Assembly (NCBI GenBank): GCA_013397115.1
Contig: VWZW01001321.1
Coordinates: 124,001-188,000 of the forward strand
Source: Edolisoma coerulescens
Lineage: Eukaryota; Chordata; Aves; Passeriformes; Campephagidae
Direction of reading: 5' to 3'
DNA: 64,000 bases
Each line of letters begins with the position of its first letter. The stretch's first letter is position 1. Under the pieces are notes generated by a model that did no database searches, was not told the origin of the DNA, and saw nothing but the letters and a program-made list of their open reading frames with translations. The translations under genes were made by a program, and so were the position numbers. Positions 12,138 to 23,622 of the stretch are shown piece by piece.

Positions 12138-14751
12138 ATGGTTTTTCTTTTGCTACTATTGCTTAAGAAAACTGTTACTGCAGAAGAGGTGAGGTTCAGA
12201 AGTACTTACACGAACATGCAAGAGAAGGAGGGGAACCAGAAATTCATCTTCACACTTTCTGGCACAGAGGCTGAGAAGCCCTTAAGCCAAATGCCTATCA
12301 CCATTTGCTAGCCACAGGCTGATGAGAAAATGGAGATGATGGCCAGCGCCACAGCAGGAGTCTGACTAGAGCTTTCCAGCCAAGAGCTGAGCTGCCAAGC
12401 TCTCCACAAGGCCAGAGCCCCTCTGCCTTGGCATGGAGAGAAGCCCAGCATCACTAAAAGCCAAAGCTAGTAAGTGTGGCTCATTGGCTCACCCATTTGG
12501 TGCCCTTTATCATGCCTGCTTCCTACAGGTTTCTGTGATGGCCATTACAGATGGTGAAAGAAAGCAGCTGCTTTATTTACATCCTTCGGCAGGAACAGGC
12601 AAAATGTCTTTCTCTCCTTGGCTCTGAAATATAAGGAATTACAAACAAACACAAATGGATGTGTGTGCATTTCCTCAGGACAGAATTACAAATCAAACTT
12701 TGTTCCATCTCCCTTTCAAGCAGTCTCTACAGAAAACCCTCTTATTCGTCAAGTACAGGCTGAGCATCAAATTTGACCCATCACAGCACGTGGCACTTTT
12801 CCCCTGCTTTGTACCATCATAAATGAATGCACAAGACAGAAGGATCTTGAGAGATGTTCCCTGCTTCAATCACTTTTTGTTCAAGAATGGACTGCAAACA
12901 GCAGATCTGGTCATGCCTCTGTCATTCACTCTTACTGGCTGAGGAAATCAGAGACAGTTATAATACAGCTTGTCTCAAGTACAATCGGCAGGGAGAGTAC
13001 TCTTTCCAAAATACTGGAAGTTGTTTTAATTAAACACCTGAGTTCAGAGCACTGACTCAGAGGATGGCATTTCTGGCAACCGTACAGCATGGACTAACAA
13101 ACACATATTGTGTTGTTACTCTGGGAAACAGAATTTCTTATGATTCCATAAGTACCATTTACTACCCAGGAAATGCAATTTCCGTGGAGAAAAGCATTGT
13201 GTGGCTCTTTGGCTATGCCCAGATTTATATTTAGAACTATCAAATTTTCCTTTCTTTCTGTATTATTGCATTTCTCACACTACGCCAAGCTTAATGTAGG
13301 TACTCTTAGGAAGCCCATAAACAGCAATTTTCTTCCTGTACTTGGCTTGTACTGCTCAGCCATTGTACTTCTTTTTCCTCTCCCCTCCCTGTGGACTAGA
13401 AACACCAGGTCCTTTCACTTTTTCTTATGATACAAGTCTAAGTCAGTATTGGTTTTTTCTGGTTTATATTGCTATTTTTTACTCTATGAGGTGATGTAGC
13501 CATTTAGGATCCAAATGAGGTGGCAGATGAAACAGTAACTTCATCCTGCAAGCTCCAGGTCCATAGCAGAACTGGGGCAGCTAAAACAGTGAAAAGATGA
13601 ACCCCTTCTCAGAAAAACTATGTGCAAAACCTTATGAATTCATATTTGGCTGATTCTAAACCATGAGGTCATATGTAAGATTTTTCTTTTAAATGAATAT
13701 TAGGTTATTCTTAAAAAAAAAAAAAAAAAAAAACCAAACCAACTCTTGTGCTCTTTTAAAACAAATTGGCTGGTAACACCTACAAGTCCAGCAGCAGGAC
13801 AAACAAAGACAACCACAACAATGCCAGACTGTCATCCCTACATTAGGAGTAACTTCAATGAAATCAATGCAATTATTCTGAAGAAAAGAAGGAAATGCTG
13901 GGAAAAAAAGGACAACCAAGCTGTTTTGCTGAGTTTAATTCACCTATTTCACACTGTTTCATCTGTTCCTCTGCTTTCTCTGCGTATTAGATGAAGACTG
14001 AACGTGTGAGCACCCTGGAACACAGGGGAACTGAGAAACCTGCATTTTAAGAACACACTGAAGATGTTCATGACTTATGTAAGTTAGCTACCTTATTCCC
14101 CATTGCCACTGTTCCCTATTTCCTTCCCAAAAAATGGTCACACCAGATTTTTCTGAAGACAATGAAGGCTATGTGAAGTGATGGATTATAAGGTCTCTTT
14201 TTTTCTTTGCAAGAGCATTCAATTTTCAAGCTGTCTATGTCCCGTTAGAAAACACAGTGTAAAGCTGACAAGTGGGAAAACAAAACCAAAATATTTCACT
14301 TACAGAGGATTAATCCAGCAGGAACTTCATGAACTGAACAAATTGAAACTGTGGCAACCCCCCACTCATCCCAAAAAAAACCCCACAACAAATGACAAAA
14401 GTATTGAAATTGCCTCATTTTCTTACTAACATTGCCTGAAACCAGATGGGTTTTCCCAAAGACATATGGTCCTACTTATATTAAAGTAAAATTCAGATCT
14501 GATCATTTTAATCCCCCATAGCTAATCGTATTTGCCTACCAAGAGTTAAAATAACTAGCACAGCTCTCCTTCCTCTGCTGGTTCACTGCTTTTCCTTGCT
14601 TTAAGCACTCAAGATAAGCAGTTCTTAAGGGCCACAAGACATTACCCTACAGATCATATAACTTGAATATTCTTCCTTCTTCAGCTTTTGGGAGAAAAGT
14701 TCTCCATTTTACTTTCTCTTCTGAAGTAGTCCCTTAAGAGAATGCATCCCT
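12138..14751. other. Non-coding; includes an A21 run
   Basis: There is a pure 21-A run at 13713-13733 and an A8C4 junction at 14373-14384. No gene or recognisable repeat family is seen elsewhere in this stretch. Confidence 0.65.
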
Positions 14752-14832
14752 GGGTTTTGGGGTTTGTTTTTTGTTGGAGTTTTTTGTGGGTTTTTGTTTG
14801 TTTGTTTGTTTGTTGGGTTTGGGTTTTTTTTT
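14752..14832 (+). repeat. G/T low-complexity tract with (TTTG)n core
   Basis: About 80 bases of almost pure G and T on the plus strand. They include a short (TTTG) tandem at about 14792-14813 and several GGG or GGGG runs. It is a simple repeat of the same style as the tracts at 12091, 35301 and (complementary) 47252. Confidence 0.9.
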
Positions 14833-17800
14833 CAAAAGCTATATCTGTTTTACTCACAACACCAGCAGACAGAAGAGGAAACCTGCAACTACAGCAACAT
14901 AGGTCATTAATCAGTCCATAAAACTGTCAAGACCTGGACAAAATTCACAGACTGCTCAGTGTTCACAAAGTTTTCACAAACATCTGTAACAGTGTGAGGC
15001 GGGGGGAGTCTAGAGCACTTAAGAGAATTGATTTTGCAGAGATTATGTTATGAAAACCACAAAAAAACTAAGATACATGGTGCTTAGACTGTGCATCTTA
15101 GTGTGCCTCCTTTTTATTTACTTAAAAAAGAAATGCCACCTGGCAAATTTTAACTTTTTTATTCAGCTCTGTCCCCAAATACTCATCACTGTCCTACTTG
15201 GTCCTTTTCTCCCACAATAAATTCCTTTTTTGACCAACATCACATAGCTTCCAGGTATGATTAGTTGTCTCCGCACTTATCAGTTAGACTTTTCATAAGG
15301 CACTGAAGGTTAGGACATCTTCAGTATCTATGGATAGTGGTCCTGGAGCACTAGGGCTCTGCTGATTTCTAGCTTCTCTCCCCACTGGCAGCAGCCTGAC
15401 TGAGTGGCATGGAAGGGGCTAGGAAGGAAGGCAGCAAAGTCACACTCCCATGAGGCTTTCGAATTAATTTCTGTTAGTTCCATTAAATAACTGTGTATTT
15501 TGATAAACTTTCTCCATTCTCTTGTAGCCACCACATTTAAGACATTCTGGACAACAAAATAGAATAAATACATAGTTTATCCATTTTATATATAACTCGA
15601 ATCTCAAAAAAAGTAAAACTTGACACTTAGATTAGGAAGCCATGAAAATGTCGTGTGTAAATGCACACAAAAAAGTGCCAAATTAAGAATTTGCTAAAAT
15701 TAGGTACAATCATACAAATGCTTAAATAGGAATGATTCCTTATAACGTGACTTACTGATGTGCAAAAAAAGATAACTATGATGACAGCTTCTCGGCTGCA
15801 AAACAAAATTTATCATGGTAAATAACCCTGGAGAACCAACCCAGCTCTATGAAGACAGCTTATATCCAGTACAAAATGAGTTTAACGCACTCACTACTAC
15901 CATATGTAGGTGACTCTTAGGATGGCAGCACAAGTCACTCTAAACCCTCCCATGCTGAGGAAGCTCAGTTTCCACAAACATACAGGATCTGAACACGGCA
16001 AAAGCCTGCAGTCAGACACACCAGATGCTGGTCTGTTTTTCTGCTGCCCCAAATCAGTACACATTTAAAACTCTGGTTTACCACCAGGGAGGGAAGCGGG
16101 TTGGTTTGTTCTGCCCTCCCTTCCCACTTCCCTCCCAGGCCACACATGAAGGTAATGAGAATGCGTAATAAGAATCAGACAAAATGCCATTTACTGCCTC
16201 ATGTTCATACAATAGCTGCACTCAGTCGAGGGCCTCTTTGCACAGGCACGGCATGAGGAGGAAACCCCAAACCCCACTTCTTCGACGGCTGTTCCTCTCA
16301 CAGGGGCAGTTATATGCAATGACACTTAACCCTGAGGTATCTTATATCCACCTGAAAAGTAGACTAATGTTTATTGTTGTCATCTTTCCAGAAGAGAATA
16401 AACCCAGTTTTGAAAAGAGAAGGGAAGACTGCACACAACCCCCAAGGGCAGAGTACAGTCTCTTTATGTCCATTCATACAGCAAGGGAAGTGATGAATTT
16501 GTGGCACTACCACTTGCAAATTAACTTTCTAGATGAAAACAAACATTTTCACATGCAGCTAACGACTCAAATACAGTTGAGATACCACAGCAGCAGAGAA
16601 AAGAACATTCAAGGGCTCCATCTTGATACCCTAGGAACCAATTTCACTTACAGTGAAGCACGTACACCAGCTTTTACATGACAACAAACCTGCCAAAACC
16701 AAGGAAATACAAATATTGTTGAAAATTGCTGAACACAATTGCCCCCCATCCATGTACAGCTCTTGGAGTAAAGCACTTGAGCTGCCAGGACTGCAAACAG
16801 AGATGGTTTAGCAAAGCCAGTCAGTGGCTGGGCTCTGCTTTTGCTGGGGAGAAGAGCACATCAAGCCTGAAACATCAACCCAGCAGATGGAGGAGTCTGA
16901 AGAAATTCAAGGTCATTGAGGGAAATGCTTTTATCCTGGCCCTGAGATAAATCAAGACAGCGCTGTCTCAGTAAAGTGATAGTTGGAAAGTGGACTGAGA
17001 TGTTAAGGAAAAGCAGAAGATCAATCCTACTGCCTCCTGCTGCTGGATTCCAGCTGCTTGCTGAAGGGAGGACTTTATATATTCACCATAAAGGAACAAT
17101 TCTTGTTAAAAGAAATACTTAATTCTAAAGGTCATTCTTCTTCCTAATGTAAATAACCCAAATACCAAACCAGCACCAAAAGGCATGCCAGTATTTAACA
17201 CAGGAAATGTTACCGAGATCAACTGCTGACTTTCATTTAAAAAACCCAGACAGCTTAAGGACTGATATCTGTTTGTTGGTCTGACCTCTTGGGTCCCTGA
17301 ATCCACTCGATTATATCCAAAGAAAAGTCTTTTAAGGACACTTGAAAATATAGTGGCACATACTTCATGATGGAAAGTTATTCTTTTGCTCTTCATTCCT
17401 CTGACAGACAATCCCAGGAAGCTGCAGCTCTTGAGATCTCTTGATCAGCTTCTCCTGTAATCACAGGCAGCAAGGTCAAAAAGGAAACTAGCTACAAAAC
17501 AATTTTTAACACCACTTATCTATTTTTAATTATTTTTTGTTTTTAAGAGTTACATTATACAGAAGACTAAAGAAAATGTGTACAATTTCTTGTAAAAGGG
17601 AAGCATTTATCCATTTCTATGTTCTTATTTTTTTTGCTTTAATGCTTTCTTCCTTCCAGTGAGCAAGGAGAAGAGGTAAAAAAATAAATAGAAATAAGTG
17701 ATGTATCGTGATCCCAGACAGCTTCCTGCCCTGGTTTGCATCAACAGTGTCATGAAATGAAGAATGACACAATATGCAATAGTTCTCCCAGCTTTGAAAA

Positions 17801-20680
17801 ACATATGTTAGGGTGGTGCATACACTGCAGAGTACTGCAGCCAGAGTACACAACTGGACCACTCAGGTTTCTACATGCAAAAAATATCAGAAAAACATTT
17901 TAAGCACAAGCTTAACTTTTAACACATCTTTATCCTACTGAGGTCCTGTACCTTGAACTACTGCTTAAGGCTGAACTGACACTTACTCCCTTCAAAAAGC
18001 ACTTTTTATTAAAATTTTCTTCCACATTCCTGAAGGTGAAATCCCAACTAGACCAAAGTTGGCGTGAGATCACTTCCTGCAGGGTCAGGATTTCACTTCC
18101 AGCTATGAATTTTCTTCAGATTAGCCTGGGACAAACTGTGTTCCTACACTTGTGAGATTATCAGGTAACTGGTACAAAACCTGTGCCCTCTCTGCATACC
18201 TCTGCCTGCAGTTCCTGTTGAGGGGTTGGACTATGCAGGGAGGGCAAAAGCGGCAAGAAGTTCAAGGGACGGTAGTTAAAGCACATTAACGGCACAAATG
18301 AACGACAAGCAGGTTTTTGTCAACTTTGTTGTAAGGTTCCGCCCCCCGCCCCGCCTATTTTTTTTGCCCATTAACAAAGATCATGTGGGAAGTCCTTCAA
18401 GAGAAGAGTGCAGAGACTCTCAGGATGAACTGTTCTCTCTTCCTCATCCTCGCCAGGCAAGAACTGGGGACCCAAACATGGCAAAAATCAGCATAAATCA
18501 ACAAATTTCACTTCTGAAAAACTTCTCATTTTTTAAATTCTTTTTAAATATTCCAACGAATTGGTGCTACAGCTTCTCCATCAAGCAATCTTGATGTATT
18601 TTTCCTTACTGATGTCTGAGGAGGACTAGGAAACAGCAAAGGTAGTCAGACTATCACTAAACAGCCCTAGCCTGCAGAATCCCTTATTTTGATATGGATA
18701 AATTTATCTTGGACATTATTTCCTGCATTATGCATCCATTAATTTGGAGGAGCTGCAAACAGGGAAGGAAGCAGGGAGCGTAGAGATAAGGGTGCTCCAG
18801 ATGATGATTTTTGCAAGGCTGCAAAAGTATCATGAAACTCAGTGCACGTGCACTGTGTGGGGAGGGGGTGACAGAGAGGAGGCGATAGCTTTAAGTCCCT
18901 TCCATCCTGCCCAATAAATCTGTGTCTGACAGATCCCCACAGGCCTATATATCATTTTCTTTTTCTTTAATTAGGAGACCAGCTGCAACTCCTTGGCCAG
19001 AGCCCAGGCAAGCTTCCCATGCTCCTTCTATAAGTTTCTCCAACAAATAGTGCTAAGAAGCAAAGAAACTGAGTACAAAATTTAGCATGTGACAAACTTC
19101 CATGTTTGACCTCTGTACCAGGCAACCTGCAAATCTACATCAGACTGACTTTCTGTATAAGGTCATGACAAGACCAAAAAAAAAAAAAAAAATGGATCTG
19201 GACAGTCTATGAACTTTATTTGCTACCCAGTCTCTCCCCTTTTCCCATATCTCCACACATTATCTACAATTTCTGCACAATCTGAATGAACAAGAAGTAC
19301 AGATTCCACTATAAGTATTTGCCATCTACAGCGGGGTAATTCCTTGTTTAATTCTGATGAAGTTGCAGCTAGTTAAATATTTACTGGGGGGAAGCACACT
19401 GTCCCAGAGAATATTTTTGAGAACTTAATCCAGAAGCAGGGAGAGGCCCATGTCACAACTTACTTCTGTTCAATATATCCAAGATAATGAAATACAGCTT
19501 CCCACAATCTGTTCCCTTCCTCTTTCCTCCAAGAGAAAAATAACTCTTTCAGAAATATGCTGGCTATCTTGGGACTTGCCACTGGAAGCAGCAATTGCCT
19601 GCAAGAAGCTGAAAATCCAGACCAAATCCAAACGGTGCATGCCAGTCTGCTACCAGTGAGCTGAGGAACAGAGAAGCTTTAGCTGCTGTGTCCTGTGTAT
19701 TGCACATCCACTGCTGCTTTCCCCCAGAAATAAAATTTTGAAAAATAAATTATCAGGAAACAAAATCATTCCCCGGCAGGCTCTACATTTCTCTGCTATA
19801 TGGGCACCTGAGGTGCAGATTTGATTGAAGCTTGTCAGCTCAGGTTACCCTTGAAGCTTGGCATCCTTTGAATTTTCTTCTTTCAGACAAAGGTAAGGAA
19901 CAAGGGGCTGCTGCCACTGCCTGGAAACCTCCCCAGCCTGACAGCTGCCACTTCCAGTTCTGCTCTGCTCTAATGGCACCGGAAGCAAGATGTATCCATC
20001 CAAATCTATCCGCTTTGGAAAGCAGCAGTGGGGATGCTCTTAAATCCATTTCAAAGCTTATTTCACAGTAAGTCTGTATAGCTTCCTGAAGAGGCCACAT
20101 ATTTTATCATCAGCTTAACTCTGAAAATACCAGACAGTTCTGAAGTAGCTTTTTTAGCAGGACAGTGAGCTGGCAGTGAAACAGGAACCGCTGAAATCAC
20201 TCCTGCCTGCTCTCATCCTGAGTCCCACATCCCATTTCTTCATTCTGTCTTCAATCACTGTGTCCCAAAATTGTTCATCAGGGAACAGCAGTCAATATTA
20301 AATGCAGAGCCTCTTCAAATGTAATCAGACGGATAATAACGGGTGGCATTATAAATTAATCTAGATAAAGCCATTCAGAAGGACAGTGGAAGAAAACAAA
20401 ATGTGCAGTAAACAACCTTTGATTCACCTTAGCCTTTCAAGATAGTGATCAGACTGGATGCTAGTTTTTACAGGACAAGGTGGGGGGAGATCATGCTCTA
20501 CACTCCTACAGACTGGTTTGATGTTCTGCTGTCACAATGATAGCCTCAGTAGCCAGAATGAGTTAAAAAAAGGAATAAAAGGAAAGACTGCTGGGAGTGA
20601 CAAGTCTCTCAAGATGGTAGGGAGCACATTAGGCTGTTACCAAGCAAAGTGCACTTAAAACCAGTCCGTGCTATGATGCT
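14833..20680. other. Non-coding; minor motifs only
   Basis: The 165-codon open frame at 16184-16681 has no recognisable domain and is of a length expected by chance. Other motifs are an A17 run at 19176-19192, a cluster of GC-box-like motifs at 18341-18355 (CCCCGCC type) inside otherwise AT-rich DNA, and a 14-bp perfect palindrome at 16955-16968. No gene is supported. Confidence 0.6.
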
Positions 20681-21331
20681 TTGTTCTCTCCTGTAACAGG
20701 GTATGGCAGGTCACAGGTTCGCTGCAGACAGAAAATACTTGTAAAGGCTCTTTCTAGGTTTCTTGACAGAAGCTTTAGCCTCCCCCAGAGCACCACAGCA
20801 GCGTGGTGGAATAGCGTTGCTGTGCTCCCCTGGAAGGCGCATGCTCTGCGCTGGGGCACAGGAGTACCCAAAGGCGTGGGCAGGTTGGACCAGACTCTTC
20901 AGCTGCTGGACCCCTCAGACACCTGGATGGACAATGGCTGTGTGGCAAAGCCGGTGCCTGCTGAAGCTGTCACGGTGTGCCAAGAGGGAAGGCCACCACG
21001 TCCGACCATGAGCAGGACTGGCTGCCTGGCAGGAGCACAGTCACATGGGAGCGGAGGGGGAAGAGGCAGCCGGAGGGTGACAAGAGGCTGGCTGTGCCAC
21101 AGGAACGTCCTGTCACCACCACCCCACGTGCACCAGGGGTCCGTGAGCAAAGGCGCCAGCTCCTGGTCTTTCCTGCAAACCCTTAATTCATTACACAGCT
21201 CTGGCCCTCCTCAGCTGCACACAGGCAGGGCAGATAACAGGGCAAACACATTAACAACAGCAGGTCCCTGCGGTGAGATTAGGCTCCACCTATGCCTTAG
21301 GGGATATCGGTCCCATCCAAAATTGCCCTGA
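20681..21331 (+). other. GC-rich patch with the longest open frame; probably not a gene
   Basis: A 216-codon open frame spans a locally GC-rich patch (about 20780-21180). The translation is rich in Ser, Pro, Gly, Arg and Thr and shows no domain, signal peptide or membrane segment that I can recognise. Shorter open frames exist in other frames on both strands over the same patch, which is what GC-rich DNA with few stop codons produces. No upstream promoter motif, splice structure or family match supports translation. It may be a decayed repeat or a regulatory patch. Confidence 0.3.
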
Positions 21332-23459
21332 AGTAGTTAGCTGAGGACTTAGATAATCAATTTGGTTTGCTGCTCAGACTGTCCTTTGCTCCCAGTTATT
21401 CATCGCTGCCCTGCTTAATTCACCATAAAGGAATTCCTGAGGAACTGCCCTGCCGTCAGGAAGGCTCTGTTTATTCAAAGGAAAGACCAAAAGTGCCAAT
21501 AATTGAATGATTTCACTTGGCACCGACTGCTTAATTTAAGCAGATTTCTTTAGCAGAGGAACAGCTTTGGGGGGAAAGAAAAGAAAAAAAAAGGAAAAAA
21601 AGAAAGAGAAGAATTAAGATCAAGACTAATGAAGTTTTTTGTTAATTAGCCACCAGAAAACAGGCTCCAAAGCTACAAAGACCGTATGCAGTAAGTACCA
21701 TGCTTTGCTGTGGACTCATTGGTGTTCCTGCAGAAAATACACGCTGCAGCAAGAGGAACCTCCACGAGGTCAATACTGCTTCGGCTCTACAGTTTATACC
21801 ATGTTCCTGGAGAGCTGGGGATGACCAGTGGAGAAACTGGTTCCTGTCCATATCTTTTGATTAAACTTCTGCTATTTTCCCTTATCTTCAAATTTTAACC
21901 TGGGGCCCTTCCTGTCACAAAATTCCTGAAATATATTGGCTAATACTGGCAGAATACAAATTATTATAAAAACAGCACATGCATTGACAATCATATTGTA
22001 TTTTTAAGGTATTATAACAGTATAATATTTCCTTTCCCAGCATTTTCTATCCCACTGTAAGCAACCACTCTACACTTCAAAAATATCAGCTGCTGTAAGA
22101 CAAATAAACTGTTGATGCTTGCAAATGGTATCAGAACTCAGTATTTGAAGAGCTGACGTATAACATGTTAAATAGAGTTTTCATTGCTCTATTTGGATGA
22201 TTTCTGTTTAACCTTTTTATTCTATCCTCAGAAATTCAGAAGGAGAGTGATGGAGCAAACTTGTAGCAGAGCTGCAGAAAGAAAGGTGTACATTAAAAGT
22301 ATTTCAACTCTAACCCAGTGATTACAGTACGAACCTAGCATTTTATTTCTCAAAACATAACACAGGACAATATGAAACTGAAACTAAATAAGAGGACATT
22401 TGATACAACTGGAAGCGTAGCCCACAAGTTTTGCAGCATAATGATCTCTCTGATATCTTTGTCTTTCTTCCAAAGTCACATTAAAACATAGGTTGCAGAG
22501 ACACAAATAGATACTCCTCTACCACAGACACTTGGCTTTTTTTGTATAGCATTTGTCACTAGTCACATCTCTAAAAAAGCATCGCTGTAAGAATCCTTTT
22601 CAAGAAATCCTTCTACAACATGTTGTTCCTGGCCTGTACCATGGACTTAATGTCAGAGACATAAAATAATCTTTTTCAAATTATTTTCATGAAAGCTTCA
22701 CACTCTATCAATTAAAGCAGGAAACAGGATGTTTAAGAAAAAGCCCACATTCTGATTTTCCATAAAACCTCTGCTATTAATACACCCAGATTCACTCCAT
22801 GCTGTGTTTATGATTAGAATCCTTTGCGGAAACATTGGCTGTTTAATAATCATCTACATCTGCCACAATATCCCATTTATGCTTCAGCCTACATCCTTCC
22901 ATTGTATTATTAGCTACCTTCGTTAAAGGATAGTCAGAATTATTTCCTCTTTGTTTGCGGGAATAATCTGAGGATGAAAGAGGAGAAAATAAAAACAGAA
23001 GGGTGACACTGACTTATAGTACAACTGGGATGGCAAATAAAGATTTTTAAAGGTCTTGCGCATTGTTCAACCCACTAAAGCAGCATGTTTATTAACTAGA
23101 ATTTACAGCCTAGACCACCCCCTGAGTTTTTAAGGGTCTGACCTGATCAACCCCAGGTGGTTTGCCCTTTCTCAGGGTTCATCCCAGGAGCGAAGTCCTG
23201 AGACCCTGGTGGCAGAGGGCACAGCTGTGTCACCCTGAGTCCAAGTAGCAGTGCCGGCTGCATCCCCAGTGGCTGGCAGGGACCTGAGGCAGCAGGTCTC
23301 TCCGGGACCCTAATCAAACCTCTGTCCTGGGGGCTACTTCTGTATCATCCATGACAACACAGCTACTGAGCCTGCAACAGGCACGGGGACCAGAAACCTC
23401 TGCAGATGTTTGCAGGTAAATGCACAGCTTGGTTCATGACCAGTGTCACAAAAAACACT
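21332..23459. other. Non-coding, includes a homopurine tract
   Basis: A homopurine tract of about 45 bases (G/A only) lies at 21569-21613. A modestly GC-rich patch with no recognised identity lies at about 23150-23340. The part at 21330-21560 has a conserved-element look but nothing in a single sequence can prove that. Confidence 0.6.
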
Positions 23460-23622
23460 GAAGAAAAGAAAAGAAAAGAAAAGAAAAGAAAAGAAAAGAA
23501 AAGAAAAGAAAAGAAAAGAAAAGAAAAGAAAAGAAAAGAAAAGAAAAGAAAAGAAAAGAAAAGAAAAGAAAAGAAAAGAAAAGAAAAGAAAAGAAAAAGA
23601 AAAGAAAAGAAAAAGAGAAAAG
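23460..23622 (+). repeat. (AAAAG)n pentanucleotide microsatellite
   Basis: About 27 uninterrupted AAAAG units (23461-23596) are followed by imperfect units to 23622, giving 163 bases with no pyrimidine on the plus strand. Each unit has mirror symmetry, so intramolecular triplex (H-DNA) is possible. Lys/Glu/Arg-rich and Phe/Ser/Leu-rich open frames through it on both strands are artefacts of the five-base period, which has no stop codon in several frames. Length is likely polymorphic, and the assembled length may be wrong. Confidence 0.97.

Noticed and set aside
12030..12311. Frames crossing the G11 tract that look like hydrophobic, glycine-rich peptides
   Set aside because: They combine CR1 antisense sequence with low-complexity G/T sequence and do not represent a protein.
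16184..16681. A 165-codon plus-strand open frame
   Set aside because: No family resemblance, and the length is within chance expectation. The composition looks like translated non-coding DNA.
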